DNA of 6,402 nt from Nitrospinota bacterium (GCA_016200365.1 JACQEW010000240.1:1-6402); one strand, 5' to 3'; positions 1 to 4,828 are shown, counted from the first letter of the stretch. The notes: generated by a model not told the origin, from the sequence alone. Numbers and translations: made by a program.

Positions 1-1
1 G

Positions 2-223
2 CGAGGGCTGATAGCCCATTTGGTCAGAGAAATTAACGGCTTGTCCCTCACTGATTTGGGCAAACGAATGAAACGTGACGTATGCAGTTTAAGTCAGGCT
101 GCTGACAAGATTATTCGATGTTCACAGGAGAACAGTTCCCTCGAAGGAAGGAAAAAAAAGCTGGAGAAAGCATTTTTACAAATCAAACAATCCAAAGCCC
201 AAATCAAACAATCCAAAGCCTGA
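2..223 (+). CDS. C-terminal fragment of a probable REP-associated (Y1/RAYT-type) transposase
   Basis: The frame is open from the left edge of the window, so this is the end of a longer gene. A TTG at 20 is the first possible start inside the window but is unlikely to be the real one. The visible 73 residues contain a helix-turn-helix-like stretch (GLSLTDLGKRMKRDVCSLSQAADK), followed by a charged, lysine-rich tail. From memory, this pattern (xGLSLxxLGxxxxRDxSxLSxAxxx) is typical of the DnaA-like C-terminal DNA-binding region found after the Y1 HUH nuclease domain in REP-associated tyrosine transposases. The catalytic HUH and tyrosine motifs would lie upstream and cannot be checked. The last 14 residues are a perfect duplication (QIKQSKA twice), encoded by a 21-bp tandem repeat that ends at the TGA. 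A generic HTH regulator remains possible. Confidence 0.55.
   Translation, partial: RGLIAHLVREINGLSLTDLGKRMKRDVCSLSQAADKIIRCSQENSSLEGRKKKLEKAFLQIKQSKAQIKQSKA
179..220 (+). repeat. Perfect 21-bp tandem duplication at the transposase 3' end
   Basis: Two identical 21-bp copies (179-199 and 200-220) each encode QIKQSKA. They lie directly before the TGA at 221-223. The unit keeps the frame, so it only lengthens the basic C-terminal tail. Confidence 0.9.
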
Positions 224-252
224 CCCCCAATACTCATTCTGATTGACATGAT

Positions 253-274
253 TGATTTTTCAGTGATTTTTCAG
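253..274 (+). repeat. Two 11-bp direct repeats (TGATTTTTCAG) next to a -35 box
   Basis: TGATTTTTCAG occurs at 253-263 and again at 264-274 with no gap, ending immediately before the TTGACA at 275. The 11-bp period is about one helical turn, so two proteins could bind on the same DNA face. This makes it a possible operator for the downstream gene, but that role is inferred only from the placement. Confidence 0.5.
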
Positions 275-304
275 TTGACACTACCACCCAACTTAAATTA
301 GACT
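275..304 (+). promoter_or_regulatory. Candidate sigma-70-type promoter for the coiled-coil protein gene
   Basis: A perfect -35 (TTGACA, 275-280) is followed after 18 nt by TAGACT (299-304), which matches the -10 consensus at 4 of 6 positions. Transcription would begin at about 310-312, right at the ATG at 311. I see no Shine-Dalgarno before that ATG, so a leaderless mRNA is a possible reading. The weak -10 keeps confidence moderate. Confidence 0.4.
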
Positions 305-310
305 TTAACC

Positions 311-787
311 ATGAAGAAGACCTTTATCCTTTTATTCTTTTCTATTGCCCTTTTATCTTATTCTGCCGCCTTTGCCGTAGAAGTTGCGCCAAGAATCAGC
401 GACAGGGAGATAATAGAAAGCCTTGCTGAATTGAAGGCAGGACAGTCCGCACTTCAACAGCAAATCAATGATCTGAAAGAATCAGCTAACAAACGATTTG
501 ATGATACTAACAGACGGATTGATGATCTGAAGGAATCAAATAACAAACAGTTTGATGGGGTAAATAAGCGATTAGATACCCTTCAGTGGCTGCTCGGACT
601 TTTCATTACAGTCGCCCTTTCACTGATGGGGATTATGGGACGGATACTATGGAATCAGCAGAAGAAATTGACACAGATAGAAACCTCCCTTGAGGCACAG
701 AAAGAGGAACTTTCCTTCTTGAAGACCCTCATGGAAAAGCTCCAGACCCTTATAGAAAAACTCCTCCCTCCAAGAGGTGTTTTGTAG
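311..787 (+). CDS. Small exported coiled-coil protein with one transmembrane helix
   Basis: This 158-residue protein starts with a signal peptide (MKK, hydrophobic core, then a likely signal-peptidase site AFA|VE after residue 22). Residues about 30-90 are rich in Q, N, D, K and E with coiled-coil spacing and include an 18-residue duplication (residues 52-69 and 70-87, sharing IxDLKES and NKxFD). A membrane helix follows at about 93-115 (QWLLGLFITVALSLMG), then a second coiled-coil region at about 116-150. If the signal is cleaved, the first coiled coil is periplasmic and the second cytoplasmic. I recognise the layout ('ISDREIIE.L..L..GQ..' then heptads then a helix beginning LQW) from uncharacterised proteins of environmental Gram-negatives, but I know of no function. 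No Shine-Dalgarno is visible. It ends 269 nt before gspF, which has its own promoter, so a functional link to secretion is unproven. Confidence 0.75.
   Translation: MKKTFILLFFSIALLSYSAAFAVEVAPRISDREIIESLAELKAGQSALQQQINDLKESANKRFDDTNRRIDDLKESNNKQFDGVNKRLDTLQWLLGLFITVALSLMGIMGRILWNQQKKLTQIETSLEAQKEELSFLKTLMEKLQTLIEKLLPPRGVL
464..571 (+). repeat. Diverged 54-bp tandem duplication in the coiled-coil gene
   Basis: 464-517 and 518-571 are two in-frame 54-bp units. Both contain GATCTGAA(A/G)GAATCA and AACAAAC(G/A)(A/G)TTTGATG. Each encodes 18 residues (I-x-D-L-K-E-S-x-N-K-x-F-D). An 18-residue step fits one heptad plus one hendecad, so the coiled coil would keep its register while growing. Confidence 0.7.
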
Positions 788-792
788 GGAGG
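763..792 (+). repeat. Inverted repeat across the stop codon of the coiled-coil gene
   Basis: CCTCCCT (763-769) pairs perfectly with AGGGAGG (786-792) around a 16-nt loop, and the TAG stop at 785-787 is part of it. No run of T follows the stem, so it does not look like a Rho-independent terminator. It encodes the last residues (LLPPRGVL) and is probably a small C-rich/G-rich repeat that has become the gene's 3' end. Confidence 0.5.
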
Positions 793-801
793 GTAGGGGG
801 T

Positions 802-900
802 CTTGAAATATCACTTTTTGTAATGATTGAAAAACTCCCCCCATCCCCCTCTTTGTTAAAGAGGGGGAGAATACAAAAATGGTGTCAGACCTTGAAATAT
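802..900 (+). repeat. Short direct repeats (CTTGAAATAT) flanking a palindrome
   Basis: CTTGAAATAT occurs at 802-811 and 891-900. Each copy is preceded by a G/T-rich GTC-containing stretch (GGGGGTCTTG, and GGTGTCAGACCTTG). They bracket the palindrome at 845-867. The wording is reminiscent of sequences I associate with the ends of RAYT-type cassettes in environmental genomes. That resemblance comes from memory and has not been tested. Confidence 0.4.
834..869 (+). repeat. C-rich/G-rich palindromic element (intergenic copy)
   Basis: CCCCCTCTTT (845-854) and AAAGAGGGGG (858-867) are perfect 10-bp arms around a 3-nt loop. A second C block lies at 836-842. Read on the minus strand, it gives a stem of five C's through GGGGGATGG, the same plan as the copy translated inside gspL (5420-5450). 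The two therefore probably belong to one repeat family in opposite orientations. No T tract follows on the + strand. Confidence 0.7.
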
Positions 901-977
901 GAATTAAGCCTATTTATTACTTCCGATAATTTCTTATCCTGCTCCATGTCAATTTTTAACCTTGAGGGTTTCGACTG

Positions 978-998
978 CCATTTTTCCTCATAAAATGG
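978..998. promoter_or_regulatory. Perfect 7-bp inverted repeat just upstream of the gspF promoter
   Basis: CCATTTT (978-984) and AAAATGG (992-998) are exact reverse complements separated by 7 nt, giving a centre-to-centre distance of 14 nt. The second arm ends 2 nt before the -35 box at 1001. This placement suits a dimeric regulator binding upstream of the operon promoter, but short AT-rich palindromes also arise by chance. Confidence 0.3.
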
Positions 999-1000
999 GA

Positions 1001-1029
1001 TTGACTCTCCCTGTTTTTCATTCTACAAT
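1001..1029 (+). promoter_or_regulatory. Sigma-70-type promoter of the gsp operon
   Basis: TTGACT (1001-1006, 5 of 6) and TACAAT (1024-1029, 5 of 6) are separated by the ideal 17 nt. Transcription would begin near 1036, giving a leader of about 20 nt that contains the GGGGA ribosome-binding site (1046-1050) ahead of the ATG at 1057. This makes gspF the first gene of its transcript. Confidence 0.7.
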
Positions 1030-1056
1030 TTGAGCAGAACAGAACGGGGAAACAGT

Positions 1057-2253
1057 ATGTCCATATTTAATTATAATGCATACAATGCAAGTGGGAGAAG
1101 GGTTGCAGGCAGCCTCGATGCCGTTGGCGTCAGGGATGCTGTTCAGAGATTGAAGAAGGACGGGCTGTATCCCTTAAAAATATCGGAGGCAGGCTTGGAA
1201 AAGGGGATAGGGAAGAAGGTCTCCTCGTATGAGCTTGCCCTTACAACACGGCAATTGGCTTCCCTGTTATCATCAGGGGCGACACTCTCGGATGCCCTCG
1301 GTGTTCTGACAAAGGAGGAGAAGAATAAAAGGCTCAAAGCCGTTCTTCTTCATGTAAGGGATGAAATCTCAGAAGGCAATTCCCTATCAAATGCTTTGGG
1401 CGGTTATCCCGATATATTCTCCCGTATTTATACAGGCATGGTTGCGGCAGGCGAGGCGGGCGGCTCCCTCGACATTGTCCTGCAGAGACTCTCGGATTAT
1501 CTCGAGGTAAGGTATAGGGTCGTCAGGGAGGTCCAGTCTGCCCTTACCTACCCTATATTTATGAGCATCGTAGGCATTGGCGTCCTCCTTTTCCTCTTTG
1601 TCTTTGTGATTCCTAAAATAACCGCTATATTTGAAGGCACAAAAAACCCTCTCCCCTCGATTACAATAATCCTCCTATGGATTACCAATTTTATCAGATA
1701 TTACTGGTATCTGTTAATCGCCGGGGGAATAGGCGGTATATGGGGTATAAGGGTTTTTATCAAAAGACCGTCAGGCAAGGCGGTAATGGACAGGCTGCTC
1801 CTCAAAATCCCATTGATTGGCAGCCTTATGACTCATTTTTATATAAATACCCTGACCGGAACACTGGGGAGTCTATTAAAAGGCGGCATACCGATGCTCA
1901 AGGCTCTTGAGATGACAAAGGGTGTCTTGAATCACACGGTATTCAATGAGGTAATAGACAGGGCAATTAGTGATGTCATAAGCGGCACATCTCTTTCTGT
2001 GAGTATCAAAAAGTGGGAGGCTGTTATGCCTCCGGTTGTCTGTCATATAATTACTGTCGGAGAAAAGGGGGGGAATCTCTCCGATATGCTCTTAAAGGTA
2101 TCCGAAACATACCGTCAGGAGTTTGAGTCGGGGATAAAAAGGGGACTCTCCCTTCTGGAGCCTGTAATGATTTTGATTATGGGGATAGTTGTAGGGTTTA
2201 TCGTAATCGCCATACTCCTCCCCATATTTGAGTTGAATCGGATAATAAAATGA
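1057..2253 (+). CDS. gspF: GspF, type II secretion inner-membrane platform protein
   Basis: This 398-residue polytopic inner-membrane protein, at the usual length for the family, forms the platform around which the GspE ATPase and the pseudopilin-assembly machinery act. The N-terminus (MSIFNYNAYNASGRRVAGSLDA) is the standard start of the GspF/PilC family. Two T2SSF repeats follow, at about residues 62-185 and 264-386, each with the family's ALxxLxxG / GExGGxLxxxLxxxxxY pattern (VAAGEAGGSLDIVLQRLSDY, and VGEKGGNLSDMLLKVSETY). Membrane helices lie at about 164-190, 217-237 and 370-391. I chose the ATG at 1057 because GGGGA sits 6 nt upstream. A TTG nine codons earlier (1030) overlaps the -10 box and is rejected. 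The TGA overlaps the ATGA at 2250, and the real gspG start lies 11 nt beyond the stop. GspF and type IV pilus PilC cannot be told apart from this protein alone, but the neighbours GspK and GspL settle it as T2SS. Confidence 0.95.
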   Translation: MSIFNYNAYNASGRRVAGSLDAVGVRDAVQRLKKDGLYPLKISEAGLEKGIGKKVSSYELALTTRQLASLLSSGATLSDALGVLTKEEKNKRLKAVLLHVRDEISEGNSLSNALGGYPDIFSRIYTGMVAAGEAGGSLDIVLQRLSDYLEVRYRVVREVQSALTYPIFMSIVGIGVLLFLFVFVIPKITAIFEGTKNPLPSITIILLWITNFIRYYWYLLIAGGIGGIWGIRVFIKRPSGKAVMDRLLLKIPLIGSLMTHFYINTLTGTLGSLLKGGIPMLKALEMTKGVLNHTVFNEVIDRAISDVISGTSLSVSIKKWEAVMPPVVCHIITVGEKGGNLSDMLLKVSETYRQEFESGIKRGLSLLEPVMILIMGIVVGFIVIAILLPIFELNRIIK

Positions 2254-2258
2254 GGAGG
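2253..2258 (+). promoter_or_regulatory. Strong Shine-Dalgarno that fixes the gspG start
   Basis: AGGAGG overlaps the last base of the gspF stop codon and sits 6 nt before the ATG at 2265. It selects that ATG over the upstream ATG at 2250. It also shows that ribosomes begin before the inserted heptamer array, which must therefore be translated. Confidence 0.8.
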
Positions 2259-2264
2259 AAGGTT

Positions 2265-2777
2265 ATGAATAATTTACAATTTACAATTTACAATTTACAA
2301 CCCCTGACTGATTCTATCAGGGGTCTCAAATCTAAAATCGTAAATCGTAAATCCGAGTGGGGTTTTACTCTTATAGAGTTGATGGTTGTTATTCTAATAC
2401 TTGGGATACTGGCTGCCGTTATAGCTCCAAGGATTATCGGCAGGGTGGATGAGGCGAAGGTTGCAGAGGCAAAGATTCAGATAAAAAACTTCGAGACGGC
2501 ATTGAAACTCTATAAAATTGATAACGGCGTCTATCCGTCAACCGAGCAGGGACTCGATGCCCTGATAGAAAAGCCGGTCGTAGGGGTTATACCAAAGAAG
2601 TGGCGTGACGGCGGTTATCTTGAAAAGAGGAAGATACCTGCGGACCCGTGGGGCAATCCCTACATCTATATCTCTCCTGGTGTTCACGGAGACCATGATA
2701 TTATCTCTTACGGCGCTGATGGTGTAAGGGGAGGGGAAGGATTTGATAAGGATATTGAAAACTGGAATATCGAATAA
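2265..2777 (+). CDS. gspG: GspG, major pseudopilin with a repeat-derived long leader
   Basis: This is the main subunit of the periplasmic pseudopilus. The prepilin signature is complete: G33|FTLIELMVVILILGILAAVIAPRI, with Glu at +5 and a long hydrophobic N-terminal helix. The C-terminal part has the canonical GspG calcium-loop region (DPWGNPYIY, then PG.HGDHDIISYGADG, then GGEGFDKDI). The mature protein of 137 residues is normal for the family. The oddity is the leader: 33 residues instead of the usual 6-10, because an 81-bp inverted heptamer array (2272-2352) is translated in frame as residues 3-30 (MNNLQFTIYNLQ..., ...KSKIVNRKSEWG). The positive charge just before the cleavage site is kept. 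AGGAGG at 2253-2258 supports the start at 2265. No usual start codon lies between the array and the cleavage site. The leader should be removed by prepilin peptidase (GspO/PilD, not in the window). The next gene is gspI, with no gspH between them. Confidence 0.95.
   Translation: MNNLQFTIYNLQPLTDSIRGLKSKIVNRKSEWGFTLIELMVVILILGILAAVIAPRIIGRVDEAKVAEAKIQIKNFETALKLYKIDNGVYPSTEQGLDALIEKPVVGVIPKKWRDGGYLEKRKIPADPWGNPYIYISPGVHGDHDIISYGADGVRGGEGFDKDIENWNIE
2272..2352 (+). repeat. 81-bp inverted heptamer array translated as the GspG leader
   Basis: The left arm is four perfect ATTTACA heptamers (2272-2299). The core is a 7-bp hairpin, CCCCTGA (2301-2307) against TCAGGGG (2317-2323). The right arm is four heptamers: CTCAAAT, CTAAAAT, CGTAAAT, CGTAAAT (2325-2352). 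The arms are roughly reverse complements. The total of 81 bp is a multiple of three, and the frame stays open. A sister array with the same heptamers fills the gspK/gspL gap. Confidence 0.9.
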
Positions 2778-3216
2778 TAAGCAACGAGCAACGAGCAATG
2801 AGCAACGAGTAAAAACTCATCGCTCCTCGCTCATTGCTCATTTGGGTATAATTGCAGGATTTACGCTCCTCGAGGTTATGATAGCGCTGGCTATTACAGC
2901 CGGTGTGGTAATTACGGCTTTGACCAGCCTCAATTATCATTTAACGCTAATCGAAGACAACAAAAATATTATAATTGCCTCTATACTCGGAATGGAGAAG
3001 ATGGAGGAGTTCGGGCTTTATAAGGGTGCGGAAAAACTTGTCCCTGCAGGCAGTAAGCAGGGAATGGAGGGGGATTTCGGCAAGGGGTTCCCTCAATTTT
3101 CCTATCTGATAAATATAGAGGATACAGAGTTTAAGGAGCTTAAGCAGATTTCCCTTAAAGTCTCATGGGGAAAGGACAGAGAGGTATCCTATGTTACTTA
3201 TAAACTGGAGAGATAG
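2743..3216 (+). CDS. gspI: GspI, minor pseudopilin (start uncertain)
   Basis: GspI is the minor pseudopilin that nucleates the tip complex with GspJ and GspK in the inner membrane. The prepilin motif is clear (IIAG|FTLLEVMIALAITAG, Glu at +5). The mature part of about 118 residues ends with the family's VSWGKDREVSYVTY strand. Two starts are possible. The TTG at 2743 has a purine-rich GAGGGG 6 nt upstream and overlaps gspG by 35 nt, giving a 39-residue leader that translates a heptamer hairpin. The TTG at 2842 gives a normal 6-residue leader (MGIIAG) but has no Shine-Dalgarno and abuts the hairpin. There is no in-frame ATG between them. I list the longer form because of its ribosome-binding site, with little confidence in that choice. 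A second inserted element encodes KLVPAGSKQG at residues 98-107, a peptide shared with GspJ. The end overlaps gspJ by 26 nt. Confidence 0.85.
   Translation: MIRILKTGISNNKQRATSNEQRVKTHRSSLIAHLGIIAGFTLLEVMIALAITAGVVITALTSLNYHLTLIEDNKNIIIASILGMEKMEEFGLYKGAEKLVPAGSKQGMEGDFGKGFPQFSYLINIEDTEFKELKQISLKVSWGKDREVSYVTYKLER
2781..2842 (+). repeat. Inverted GCAACGA-type heptamer hairpin at the gspG/gspI boundary
   Basis: GCAACGA, GCAACGA, GCAATGA and GCAACGA (2781-2808) run into a short AT loop (2810-2815) and then an imperfect complementary arm. Positions 2783-2809 pair with 2816-2842 with about six mismatches. It begins 3 nt after the gspG stop (TAATAA) and ends at the alternative TTG start of gspI. 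The same heptamers, in the opposite sense, occur at 3886-3913. Confidence 0.85.
3034..3065 (+). repeat. 32-bp hairpin element inside gspI (copy 1)
   Basis: The segment from AAACTTGTCCCTGC to GCAGGGAAT matches 3605-3636 in gspJ at 31 of 32 positions. TCCCTGC (3041-3047) and GCAGGGA (3057-3063) form a perfect 7-bp stem with a 9-nt loop. It is read in the frame that yields KLVPAGSKQG. The DNA on either side is not alike between the two genes, so this is an element insertion and not gene homology. Confidence 0.9.
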
Positions 3217-3808
3217 GGGATTTGCATTGATAGAACTGTTGATAGCAGTTGCGATTACTTCAATCCTGCTGACGGCGCTCTATGCAGCCTTCTTTTCCAT
3301 ATATAGAGTAACAGAGGCGGTTGAAGGTAAGATTGAGCGACACCTCGATACAGGAAGTTTTTTAGATCAATTTGTCAGAGAGGTAAACGGCGCATATTTT
3401 AAAACAGCAAATAGTATGACAATCTTTACAGGGGAAAAGAAGGGGCTTACATCGTTTTTATCTTTTACTGCCTTTACCCGTCCTGTATTAAAAGAAGGCT
3501 TACCTGCATCAGACCTCACGGCTGTCAGTTATTTTGTAGAGGAAGAGAACGGAGTTGGCGCTCTCTATCGTGAGACATGGAATCCTTATGGCGAAGAGAA
3601 GTCTAAACTTGTCCCTGCAGGTAGTAAGCAGGGAATCGAAGTATTAAAAGGGATAAAGGGATTCGAGGTCGGTTTTTTTAATGGGAAGGATTGGGCTTTT
3701 GCCTGGGATGCCTCCCTTGAAAAAAGACTTCCTGAAGCTGTAAGGGCAGCGGTTATCACCGATGAAGGAAAAGAGATAGCCGCCATTGCCGTGCCGAGAA
3801 TGAAATAG
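3191..3808 (+). CDS. gspJ: GspJ, minor pseudopilin
   Basis: This is the third tip pseudopilin, 205 residues with a 10-residue leader and the cleavage motif WRDRG|FALIELLIAVAITS (Glu at +5). The body has GspJ features: LDQFVREVNGAYF after the first helix, and the C-terminal IKGFEVGFFNGKDWAFAWDAS...LPEAVRAAVI, matching the family's 'W...W....LP.AV.v.i' ending. The ATG at 3191 is supported by GAGG at 3181-3184, 6 nt upstream, inside the end of gspI, so the two genes are translationally coupled by a 26-nt overlap. The 32-bp hairpin element (3605-3636) adds KLVPAGSKQG at residues 139-148, between an ALYRETW strand and the conserved IKGFEVGF strand. This looks like a surface loop, so the protein is probably functional. 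The stop codon overlaps the first bases of another heptamer array. Confidence 0.92.
   Translation: MLLINWRDRGFALIELLIAVAITSILLTALYAAFFSIYRVTEAVEGKIERHLDTGSFLDQFVREVNGAYFKTANSMTIFTGEKKGLTSFLSFTAFTRPVLKEGLPASDLTAVSYFVEEENGVGALYRETWNPYGEEKSKLVPAGSKQGIEVLKGIKGFEVGFFNGKDWAFAWDASLEKRLPEAVRAAVITDEGKEIAAIAVPRMK
3605..3636 (+). repeat. 32-bp hairpin element inside gspJ (copy 2)
   Basis: It differs from the gspI copy at one position (GGT for GGC, a silent Gly change). The stem is TCCCTGC (3612-3618) against GCAGGGA (3628-3634). It has the same reading frame, the same strand and the same peptide as copy 1, 571 bp away. Confidence 0.9.
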
Positions 3809-3848
3809 CAATAGGCAATAGGCAATTGCTAACTGCCAACTGCTTACT
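3807..3848 (+). repeat. Six-heptamer array starting in the gspJ stop codon
   Basis: Exactly six heptamers lie end to end: AGCAATA, GGCAATA, GGCAATT, GCTAACT, GCCAACT and GCTTACT. The first three and last three are partly complementary. This differs in sequence from both the ATTTACA and GCAACGA arrays but keeps the same 7-bp period and inverted plan. Confidence 0.8.
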
Positions 3849-3859
3849 ATGTTTCATTA

Positions 3860-3913
3860 AGCAATGAGTAAACGAAGTCATTACTCGTTGCTCGTTGCTC
3901 ATTGCTCGTTACT
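3860..3913 (+). repeat. GCAACGA-family heptamer array just upstream of gspK
   Basis: Positions 3860-3871 pair with 3881-3892 (12 bp, one G:T) around a 9-nt loop. The right side then continues as CGTTGCT, CGTTGCT, CATTGCT, CGTTACT (3886-3913). These are the reverse complement of the heptamers at 2781-2808. The array ends 6 nt before the gspK ATG and occupies the place of its ribosome-binding site. Confidence 0.85.
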
Positions 3914-3919
3914 ATTTTT

Positions 3920-4822
3920 ATGCTTCGTTCGGAAAAAGGCTTTGCCCTTATTATTACACTTCTTGTTACGGCTATTATTATTGCTGCTGTAACGGAGCTT
4001 GTCTACGGGATTTATATCTCCGTGTCTAAGACAAATAATTTCAAGAACAGCCAGAGGGCGGCGCTTCTTGCAAGGGCAGGGGTGGATATGGCTAAGGCAG
4101 GAATAGAGGAGATGCGGAGAATTAATCCCTATATGACAATGGATAAAGAAGGTCTCTCTTTTGCTTATACAAAGGAAGAGGGGAATCTGGAGCTAAGAGG
4201 CTTCGATGAGCAGGGGAAGGTATCCCTCCGGATAGTATATCCGAATACAGGTGTGTCTAATGAAAGGCTTTATGGTAATTATGTAAGGCTGCTTAAATTG
4301 CTTGGGCATGATGATACCCTATCAGATACCCTGGCGGATTGGATTGATATGGATGACGAGCCGAGGAGGTCCGGCGCCGAGTGGCTCGATTACTACCAGA
4401 GACTTCCGCACCCCTACAAGCCCAAGAACGATAATCTTGACAGCCTCGAAGAGATATTAATGATAAAGGGGTATACCCCGCAGTTGTATAAAAAATTAAG
4501 CCCCTTTGTTACAGTATATACCGATGGACTTGTCAATATAAACACGGCAGGCAGAGAAGCCCTCATTGCCCTCTCGGATGAAATGACGGAATTGCTGGCG
4601 CAGAAGATTATCGCATATAGAAAGGAGACCCCTTTTAAAGACAGGTCGGATATAATGAAGGTAGACGGTTTCGGCACACTCGGCTTTAGTCTGCAGGACA
4701 GGATTACCGTGCAAGGCAGTATTTTCAGAATCTATTCGAGGGGTGTGGTAGAGGATGCCGTGCGGGAGGTAGAGGCTGTGGTGCAGATAGGGGGAAGGGT
4801 GATTTACTGGAGAGAGGGATGA
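3920..4822 (+). CDS. gspK: GspK, tip minor pseudopilin
   Basis: GspK caps the pseudopilus and is the largest minor pseudopilin. At 300 residues its length is typical. The short leader MLRSEKG is followed by FALIITLLVTAIIIAAVTELVY. Position +5 is Ile instead of Glu, which is the normal state for GspK. The family's large inserted domain is visible: LADWIDMDDEPRRSGAEWLDYY at about residues 138-160, then GLVNINTAGREALIALSDEM...LAQKIIAYRKETPFKDRSDI at about 203-250, the helix-hairpin-helix-like part. The ATG at 3920 is chosen because it gives a normal 7-residue leader. The TTG at 3902 lies inside a heptamer array. Neither start has a Shine-Dalgarno. The gap to gspJ is 111 nt and consists almost wholly of two repeat arrays, so coupling to gspJ has been lost. 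Confidence 0.93.
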   Translation: MLRSEKGFALIITLLVTAIIIAAVTELVYGIYISVSKTNNFKNSQRAALLARAGVDMAKAGIEEMRRINPYMTMDKEGLSFAYTKEEGNLELRGFDEQGKVSLRIVYPNTGVSNERLYGNYVRLLKLLGHDDTLSDTLADWIDMDDEPRRSGAEWLDYYQRLPHPYKPKNDNLDSLEEILMIKGYTPQLYKKLSPFVTVYTDGLVNINTAGREALIALSDEMTELLAQKIIAYRKETPFKDRSDIMKVDGFGTLGFSLQDRITVQGSIFRIYSRGVVEDAVREVEAVVQIGGRVIYWREG

Positions 4823-4828
4823 GAAAAA

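Noticed and set aside
5..17. GGGCT/AGCCC hairpin at the left edge
   Set aside because: It is a 5-bp stem with a 3-nt loop inside coding sequence, expected by chance.
834..880. Rho-independent terminator after the coiled-coil gene
   Set aside because: The stem is strong, but no T run follows it on the + strand. On the minus strand the T run is about 15 nt away from the stem and there is no gene to terminate.
1030..1056. TTG start for gspF at 1030
   Set aside because: It overlaps the -10 box at 1024-1029 and would precede the transcription start. The ATG at 1057 has a GGGGA site and the canonical family N-terminus.
1677..1910. Plus-strand ORF of 77 codons inside gspF
   Set aside because: It is out of frame within a strongly conserved gspF region, has no start signal, and its composition does not look like protein.
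1057..2253. Type IV pilus PilC instead of GspF
   Set aside because: The protein family is shared, but the downstream GspG, I, J, K and L order is specific to type II secretion.
2272..2352. CRISPR-like array
   Set aside because: The 7-bp units have no spacers and are arranged as inverted arms. CRISPR repeats are much longer and are separated by unique spacers.
3902..3919. TTG start for gspK at 3902
   Set aside because: It lies within a heptamer array and gives an odd leader. The ATG at 3920 yields a normal 7-residue prepilin leader.
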